A stretch of 64,000 nt of DNA, from positions 82,690,001-82,754,000 of the forward strand of contig CM075669.1 in NCBI GenBank assembly GCA_037962975.1, read 5' to 3'. Source of the DNA: Clitoria ternatea (taxonomy: Eukaryota > Streptophyta > Magnoliopsida > Fabales > Fabaceae). The notes under the pieces were generated by a model, which had not been told where the DNA came from, did not search any database, and saw only the letters and a program-made list of their open reading frames with translations. Of this stretch, positions 56,349 through 64,000 are shown in pieces. The position numbers and the translations under genes are program-made. Positions within the stretch are counted from its first letter, which is position 1. Each line of letters starts with the position of its first letter.

Positions 56349-58860
56349 TTGTAACATCCTGGGCTTTTGGGATAAACCCCCAGACCCTAACCTTGCCTAA
56401 GTATGCCTTGATGTGTGTCTCTGTGAAAAGTGTGAGGCTTTAGCCTATGTATTGGTGTGTTTGTATTAGTTGACAATGGTAACGTTGGGCTTCGCCCGAT
56501 TCTATGATAGAGTTTTATGTGTGTGTGGCTTCTAGTGAAGCGATTATAAATTGAGGGGAAGTATTTGATATTGAGAATATTGATGGGGTTAAAGGTATAT
56601 TAGTGATACTAAGTGATAAATAAAATTAGAGTAGCATGACTACATCAACAAATGTAAAAGTAATTTCTAAACGTCTGTACCGACACTCTGTATTTGAACT
56701 TGAAATTCAGTGTCAAAATCTTAGTAGACCCTAGGTAATAGAGAAGGCTATAGGGTTAGACCTATTGGCTAAAATCGACCATCTAAATAATTCTCTTAAG
56801 ATTCGTTACAATTTTGAGATCTGTTTTCTATAGTTGTCTATTTTCAATGTAGAAAATTCTACGCATGTTTGCTATTTTCAATGTAACTTCGTCTCCCGAT
56901 ATCAAAATCAAATGATTCTTATCCCTAAATTTCCATAATAAAATTATCTACAATTCTTGTGGCTTGAAGGCTAATTCCAAGCCCATCATTCCCAGTTGTA
57001 AGTTCTTCATGCTGCCTTTAGAATTTACACGATACCCAAACCTCCTTTTGTATTTTAGTCATAACTCTCTCTACCAATATCAGAATTGAGTGATTCTTGT
57101 CCTAAAATTTTCATAATAAAATTATCTACAACTTTTATGAAGACACCAAAAGCTAATTCCCAACCAATTATTCCCAGTTTTTATTTTAAGTGGTTGTTCC
57201 AGTTTCACATCCATATTTGGTAGTCTTTCATATGTTAGCCATAACTCTTGCTACAGGTATCAGACTTCTATGATCTTAGACTCATTAGAAAGGGAAAAGA
57301 GAGATCTACAACTTTTATGTTGACCATTTTGTCTAATTCTTATAAAAATTGATTGTAAAATTATGCTAAAAGAAGATACGAATTTGATAAAAACATGTGT
57401 CACCATGCATGTCCATGTAGCACCATACCTTGACACCTTATCTCCCACTCACTCATGCACTCCAAGAGGCTGCCACCTACACCCCCAATGTGTCAACTTT
57501 AGGCTTCCCTACCACTATCTATAAATAGCCCCTCTCAGCCTATATTTTTGTTTTTCCTTATTCATTCTCCCTCTTTCTCTCATGACCTATCTTTCTCTCA
57601 AGTGTCCTCCCTTCAAATTTTTCCTCACCCCTACCAAATACCACTCTCCCTCTTCCACTCTCATTTCAATTCATCATCTTATCCTCACACCACCACCAAG
57701 GACCTCTCTTGATTATCTTTTTTTCTCCCCCTCCACCATATGCCACCATTCCCTTCTTTTGTTTCCTTCATCACCACCTGAGAACACCATTTCCCCACCA
57801 AGGCACCTCATAGCCACCCCTTTTTTAGTTCATGCATGTCTTGATCCTTGTTTAAGGAAGCCATTCATGAAAGGTTAAAAAGGTAAAATCTTGGTCCTCA
57901 TTTTCTTTTTTTAGCTAAGAGCTCCATGCTCCTTTTCCTTTTGATTTTTTACTCAACTTTGTGCGCATATGGCATTTCGCATCTTGCATGAGGATTAAGA
58001 GACCAAAGATTCCATTTTTGTCATTCTCAAGCTCACGACCATCATCTATGGAGTGCATGTATGCCTTGATCTTGCTTGCATGTGGGGAAATCCTAAGGTA
58101 AAGCCTTTGCTATTTGTTTCTCCTTCTTGGCCGAGAGACCTATGGCAATTTCTCTAGTGGCTTTTCATTTCCTATGACATGCATGTTGAGTTTTGAACAT
58201 TGTATGTATTTTTAAGGTCATAAATACCTTAACCATGATTTTTGTGTGCCATGCACGAGATGCTTGAAATGAAAAACCCTTGTCATCTAATTTTCCTAGC
58301 TTGGGCGAATACCCCCTTAACTTGTTTCCCTTGATTTTGATTCCTTCTCTTTTAAATTTTGTTGCCAATCACTTGTATGTTATGTCTACTGCCTTGCATG
58401 TTGTTTTAGGTGCCATGGGAAGCCTTGACTTTAGCTTAAATTGCCATGCATGTGAAGTTTAGAATTTGAAAGCATTGTCCCTTGCCTTTGTTGCCTTGGC
58501 CGAGAGCTCCTTAGGCATAATTCCCTATGATTTTTGTTTTCCATCAAATACATATTGTGTTTAATGATTTGCATAAGGTTTTAAAAGCCAAAAGGTTCCA
58601 TTTTGCTTCCATTATGCTCATGGCCAAACTCTCTCTAAGGTCATCACTCTTGTTGATTAGTTTTAGATGATTGGATATGAGTTTCAAAGCTGCCGTTGGG
58701 TTGAGGAACGAAAGAAACTTAAAATTGGAATGCTGCACGGAAGACTCGCTTAGGAACCCGAGGTAATGGGGGTGCTCCCACGTCTTCGTTGGAATATTGG
58801 CATGCATAAGTGCGGGAACCCCCTTGGGTTCTCGGATAAACCGTGACTATACACAAAATT
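56349..58860 (+). mobile_element. LTR-like region with degenerate ~180 bp repeats and TATA box
   Basis: TGTAACATCCTGGGCTTTTG at 56350 looks like a new LTR start. Between about 56700 and 57370 a degenerate ~180 bp unit recurs. TATAAATA at 57520-57527, followed by a CT-rich leader (57550-57760), fits an LTR promoter. No internal coding region or partner LTR is seen, so this could be a solo LTR or part of element E's LTR. The small open frame at 57582-57878 is in the CT-rich leader and I do not call it. Confidence 0.45.
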
Positions 58861-60682
58861 AGGGGAAAATATGATTTAAGAAAGAAAGAAAAATTAATAG
58901 TGAAAAATCCCTAATTTCGCATGTAACTATGCCTTTGAGAAAATAATTAATTTTTATGCTCACGGTTGGCTAAATTATACAAATAATATTTTAACAACTT
59001 AAATCTGTACGTAAGAATGTATATGTATCTATCTGTACTTTTGGGTGGACTGATATAAGAAAATGGCCAGATGTGTATATGTGTGCACAATCACATTAGA
59101 TTAAATCCAAAGATAAGTTAAGAAATTTAATAAAGGAGAAAAAGGTAAATTTTAGATGTGTTATAGTGGTAAAGATGTCATAATAAACCTTATGATATTT
59201 TGTGATTGTAAATAATTTGTAACCTTGTAAGCATCTGATGTTGTGTAGCATGAATGAATGTTTAGGAAAAATTAGTAAGGAAACTATGCGTAAGTGTGTT
59301 TTTAATTAAAGGATATATCTGATTAATTTAGACTGTATATTGAATAATCTATAATATTATAAATTGTGTCGGAATGATGCATGAAAGTTCTATGAGTTGT
59401 GTTGCATTATATGAGTACTTGGCATGTTGTTACTTGGAATTGGAAAAAGGGTAAATTGTAAATGATTAAGTTAAATGTTATGATGGATAACTTGTGGTGG
59501 TCGTGTTTGTACGTATAGTATTATTAGTGGGATTCTGTGAAACTATGTGAAATGTGTTGCCACATGAGAATCTATTCTATGTTACAAACGACATGAGTGA
59601 AATTAAGCCATATTTAACAACACTGAGTAATGTTATGAATGACCTATGGAGATAGATTGAATACGTATGAGTTAATGAATTTAAATAAACTAAAGTCTCG
59701 GTAGGGTCCGTAACAAGTAACGAATTATGAGATGAAAGTAAATGGTAATGATGAGGATGATGATGTGTGATGGCATATACAGGTATCTGTATTGATGTGG
59801 AACTACCCCATGAAAATTCATGATGATATAGATTCATATATTCGAGTAACTCATAAGACTTTGTCCTTAATCGCCAAACAAAAGAAAGTTGTGAATGACA
59901 TGGTTGAGAATTATGAGCTAACATTTTTAGTCATAAATCATTTTATGCTACTGGATAGAAAATAGAAGGATGCTTAAGTTGGATTTCTAAAATTATTAAA
60001 TTCTAATTTTTTGAAGTATTAAAGTTTATAAAGTTTTGACTAAACAAATGATTTTCCTTAAGGGTTTTAAGTAAGATAGTTGCTCTCAAATCTAAGAAGC
60101 ATTTTTGAGAATGAGTAACTATGGATTTATGTTTTGAAGTATGATTAAATTTGAAAACCTAGACCTTTGGAACCAAGGAATAAAGTTTCGTAACGATCAA
60201 TGTTGTGAGACAAAGCTCGTAATAACGGTTCAAAGTTGAAATGATAACTTTCTAATATCTCTGAATCTCAAACCCTAACTTCAAGTTCTGCACACTCATA
60301 ATGAGGATTAGGGATTTAAGAATGAGTATATATATGTACAATCAATTGTTTCAAAAGTTTAACTCATGAGAAATGTTAGTTAACTAAAGGTTTATCATAT
60401 TTTATATAAATTGTTTTAGGGAAAGGGTGTTGCAAACCAAGTTTTGAAGAAATATTAAGTATATAAATATTATGAGTACATGTATCTTGTAGCCGCAAGG
60501 ATAGTCATTAATAAGGTATGAGTAAATAGGTCAGAGAAAGTTTAGTCAAGTGTACAGAAGTTTGTAAGACTTGGATGTGGCATTAAGGACAAAGGACTTA
60601 TCAAGGCAGGACCCTACCTGATGACAAAGATAAGGATGAAATGTAGATGAGATATTGAGAATGTGTATTTGACACGCGTCAC
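58861..60682. other. AT-rich repeat-derived spacer
   Basis: No gene recognised. Composition and phrases such as GTAGGGTCCGTAAC (59701) suggest further decayed LTR sequence, without clear ends. Confidence 0.4.
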
Positions 60683-61990
60683 TGACATACCGCAAGCGTA
60701 CGAGGTTGTCGCATAATATAAAAAATATCATCTCCACAGGGACCGTGTTCTCGAGTACCCAGAATAATGATCCTATTTATCTAAACAGACAAGAATAGAG
60801 ATTTTATGCAAAGAAAGTAAAAACAAAGTAAAAAGTGAAAATTAGAAGATCTTCAGGAATGAATTCAATTAAAACACATTTTAGGATTTTCGGGATTAGA
60901 ATTTCTTTATAAAGGTGTTTAGAAATTTTATCTTATCTTTTACTCTCAAGTTTACTAGGACCAACCCCCTAAGGTTCTAACCCCCTCTTTTCAGAGTTCC
61001 ATTAGATTACTTAGTCATCAAATAAACTGTCTTTTAATTCAGAAACCAAATTATAAAGAATAATGGAAGTCTTGAATTAACAAAATAATCAAATTGGTTC
61101 ACCGTTCAGTCGCATCCCTAAATTCAATTATTATGAAAACTCTGATCCTCAAAAGATTAAATAAAGTTCCTAGTTACAACCATCCTATATTCAATCTTGG
61201 GTTCGATTCTTGAATTAAATTAATTCGGTTTACCGTTCAGTCGCATCCATAGATTTCACTGATAAAGCAATAAAGATTTCACTAATTACATTACAAGTCA
61301 CACCCTAAATCCTAAGAATAAGGATTCTAGCCACTCATGGTAAATAAAGAATCATAAATGTTCATTGAATCCATACAACTCATAAAACAAGGATTTTAGA
61401 GAGTTAAGCTAAAGGTATACCAAGGATCTAAGACAAACCATAAGACATGCAGATTCTTTAATCCTTTATTCCTTAAGCATTCTCCTCCTAGAAAAACCTT
61501 GAAAAGAGTCCTCCTAAGTCACCCTTTATGCCTATACAAGTGCCTCTAACTCCTGAAGAATGAGTCCCCTAAAACAAAGCCCCCTACCCTTATTTATACA
61601 ATAAAAACGTAACTCTGGGGTCATCCGTCTCGAACCACAGCCGTGGTGGCAACCACGGTCAGGCTATGGTTCGCTCTGGACTTTATTTTGTGATTTTGGG
61701 CCTTTTTGCTCCATGGGGCCAAGTAGTGGAGTGCTTTATTTTAGGCCTTATTTTTCTTCATTTTTTAATTATTTTTGCACATGTTAGCTTCTTTATGCAT
61801 TGCTTTCTATATATGATCCAAAAATAGTCCAAAAAGGCCTTCAAACCTGTTATTTATGCAAAACTAGCAAACCAAGTAGCACAAATGGGAAAGAAGCAAA
61901 TATGCTAGGGATTTAGGGGTTTCCATACAATTTAGTCCTAAAAATGCCTACAAAATACAACCTAAAATGATGTGTTTTGAATACACATCA
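60683..61990 (-). mobile_element. Athila-family LTR on the minus strand, probably solo (element G)
   Basis: On the minus strand it starts TGATGTGTATTCAAAACACA and ends …GCGGTATGTCA. It shares with element C's LTRs GAGAACACGGTCCCTG near the end, the polypurine and 'fallen TATA' layout (TATTTATA on plus at 61591-61598) and length (1308 bp). No internal region lies on either side. A matching target duplication was not found (GTCAC left, ATCAT right), so boundaries may be off or recombination occurred. Confidence 0.8.
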
Positions 61991-62099
61991 ATCATATGTA
62001 TTGGAAAATTGTGATTTGGAACTCAATACTAGATCATACAGCGAGGCATATATTGGAGGACATGTGCATTCTGATTCCATGGTAGAATCTTGGGAGTAC
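61991..62099. other. Short spacer between LTR G and LTR-like region F
   Basis: Unique-looking sequence with no feature seen. It is the right flank of the LTR at 60683-61990. Confidence 0.4.
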
Positions 62100-64000
62100 T
62101 GTAACATCCCAATCCTTGATTTAATTAATGGCTGAGATTAGTGAATGAATTAAGATTAATTTTAGATTAGAGATTAATGGTTAATTAGTGAAAGTGGCTG
62201 GAGGTAAAAGACGCATGTACCCCTGGTGGTATATATGGAATTCGGTCCTTCTCTCCTCCATTCATTCTCGTTCGCGTCGTCCTGCTTGGAAAGAATAGAG
62301 AGAGAGTTGAGAGCTTTTTGGGAGGAACAAAGTCGCGGTTCTGTTTTCACTCCCTGTCCTATTCTTCCTCTCCGTCACCTTCTTTCCCCTTCTTCTTCTT
62401 CCACCTGGAGCTGTCAGTGTCCCAGTTGGAAGGCTGTGCTGGAAGTGCCTTGGAGCTGTAGGGGAGACGAATCCGTTGGAGGAAGGGGCAACTCTGGTCC
62501 AAAATCGACGCTGAGTTCGGAGGCTGTTGGAGGAGGAGTAACAGAAGGAACGATCGGTCAACATTGTAACCCGAAGAGCTTCTGAACCCCGACAGCAGGT
62601 AGGGGGCGCTTTGCATGTCAAATGCATGGTTATGGACGGGTTCCGGGTGTTTTGCTTAATGTGTTGTGTTATGTGTGAAATGTGTTGATTGATGTGTTGC
62701 GATTGAGTAATAGTGCATGCAACTCCCGGATTTGTGATATCTATGAACTGTTTAGTGTTGTGTGATTCCGTCCATGAGTGCATGTTAATATTTCTGAGAA
62801 TGCTGACTAAATGCATGTAAATATGAGTATCACTATGATTGCTGAATGCATGAGATATGAGTTGATACGTTGATTTCATTAAGAATGTCGAGTGGGTGTA
62901 CTGTAATATTGTTACCCTGATTTGCTTGCTATGAGTTACTATGATAAAACGCATGTGAAGTGCTTGTGCACTATGGGATATATGTGTATATGTATATACT
63001 GTGTATAAGGTTTTGTTAAGCCTTGGCCGGCTCGTATTTTGGTCTTAGTCACTTTATATCAGGATTTGAACTCTCTCGGGTTGAGAGTATGACAATGTGC
63101 TTGTAAATATTTATATACATTCCTATACTTTATTCTATGTTGTGTGTGATGTCCGAGTGATATATATATACGTACTTTTCCGAGCGTGTGAGGTTAGTAT
63201 GACTATAAGTAAAAATGGAGCTAAGTTATTGTTGTGGGAAGCGAGATAGTGACCTTATCTCGAGTGAGGATAGGTTTAGATGTTTCTGAGTGAATAAGGT
63301 CGTATAATCCCGAGTGGGAATTGATCTGAACACCTTCAGAGTGATAAACCGTTAGGATTTCCTCGAGTGGAGAATAATTAAATATTTCCGAGTGAGAGCT
63401 TGCCGAGTGAATATTTCCCGATAGAGGAATGATACCTAAGGCCCTAAGTGAACTCCATTATAGTAAACTTATTAGAAGCTAAGAAGATCCTTAAGTGAGA
63501 CTTGACTTAGTAAGATAACTTGAGTGAGAAAAATTATATGTGCCGAGTGAAATACTCCGAGTGGTAAAAGACCGTGAATGATATTCTGAGTGAAAGTACT
63601 ATTAGATTCTGAGTGGAATAACCATGGGAATCATCTCCTGAGTGGATAACGTTTGTATCCTGAAAGAATGATGTTGAGGAGTGTGATGTAAACTTCCAAA
63701 TGAAGCTTGTACGTGTAAGGGTCAATCCGAATGAATCGAGAGTAAAGGCTTTTCCGAGTGAACCAGACTCTAAATCCGAGTGAGGGAATAACGAGTGGAG
63801 TTGCTCGCCTCAGTGACTAAATGTTCGCTCCAATGAGTGAGAGCGAAGGGAAGGCCTGTGATTGGTTCCGCTTAAGCTATGCGTACTTTGCCCAAGCGTG
63901 TTAAGTCATCACGCTCAAGCGATGTTGAATCCCGCCTGAGCGAGCGGGCGTTGTTGGGTTCGCTCGTGTTCTGCATCTTCCGTTGTCTACCATGTGATTG
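62100..64000 (+). mobile_element. LTR-like region F, running off the window
   Basis: TGTAACATCCCAATCC at 62100 resembles the LTR starts at 46053 and 54694. A TATATATGG box at 62230-62238 and a CT-rich leader follow, as in an LTR with its promoter near the left end. The stretch 63150-63830 is dense in CCGAGTGA-type words, and 63850-63970 in AAGCG/GAGCG words. No purine tract or pol precedes it, so it could be a 5' LTR, whose internal region would lie beyond 64000, or a solo LTR. The open frames at 62226-62585 and on the opposite strand look like chance products of GC-richer leader sequence. Confidence 0.5.
63150..63830 (+). repeat. Array of CCGAGTGA-type words
   Basis: CCGAGTGA, CCGAGTGG, CTGAGTGA, CTCGAGTGAG and close variants recur every 20-45 bp, about twenty in all, in one orientation and separated by unrelated AT-rich spacers. 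The same core fills D's LTRs. Confidence 0.85.

Noticed and set aside
60665..61995. Target-site duplication of the LTR at 60683-61990
   Set aside because: Flanks GTCAC and ATCAT do not match; shifting the ends to 60670 or 61994 did not give a match.
62226..62954. Open frames of 119 (plus) and 230 (minus) codons
   Set aside because: They overlap on opposite strands in a GC-richer LTR leader next to a TATA box, with no recognisable domain.

Overview
This window is plant nuclear DNA, almost entirely nested transposable elements. I see no intact single-copy host gene. An Ogre/Tat retrotransposon, Athila-like elements, Tekay/Del-type chromoviruses, two CACTA transposons, AT-rich spacers and captured pieces of typical plant genes (a receptor-like kinase and a subtilase) all point to a eudicot. 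A legume, possibly of the bean tribe, is my best guess, but that rests on the look of the LTRs and is weak.

Layout. (1) 1-1165 is the 3' non-coding tail of an Athila/Tat-like element (A). Its LTR starts at 1166 and is split by an 11.8 kb CACTA transposon (CACTA-1, 1191-12958, TSD TTA). The LTR resumes at 12962 and ends near 14612. CACTA-1 has decayed TNP2-like and TnpA-like genes, subterminal repeat arrays and, on the minus strand, a captured receptor-like kinase fragment. (2) 14613-15908 and 44970-46052 are two halves of one decayed chromovirus (B). Its protease reading frame is cut exactly by element C. (3) C (15909-44969, TSD CCAAC) is an Athila-like element with 1.3-1.4 kb LTRs and no recognisable reverse transcriptase or integrase. 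(4) Inside C, on the minus strand, lies D (22643-43281, TSD AACCT), a 20.6 kb Ogre/Tat element. D has 3.75 kb LTRs, PBS, ORF1, gag-protease, a phase-compatible intron, RT-RNaseH-aRNaseH-integrase, three tandem-repeat arrays and a PPT. It is nearly complete but carries several nonsense codons. (5) 46053-49424 is B's 3' LTR and a T-rich higher-order repeat. (6) 49425-50850 is a small CACTA (CACTA-2, TSD TAA) holding a subtilase gene fragment. (7) 52440-54693 is a second chromovirus pol remnant (E), followed by its LTR. (8) 56350-64000 holds further LTR-like sequence: a ~180 bp degenerate repeat, an Athila-family LTR on the minus strand (60683-61990), and a last LTR-like region whose end is rich in CCGAGTGA-type motifs.

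Insertion order from nesting: B first, then A and C into B, then CACTA-1 into A and D into C. LTR divergence agrees: D's LTRs differ by about 1-3% in the stretches compared by eye, while C's LTRs differ visibly more and include a ~60 bp indel.

Most noteworthy: two independent host-gene captures by CACTA elements; the intact splice logic between protease and RT in D; D's satellite-like 3' arrays; and short-motif arrays (CCGAGTGA/TCACTCGG) that switch orientation around D's promoter and recur in an apparently unrelated LTR-like region at the right end.
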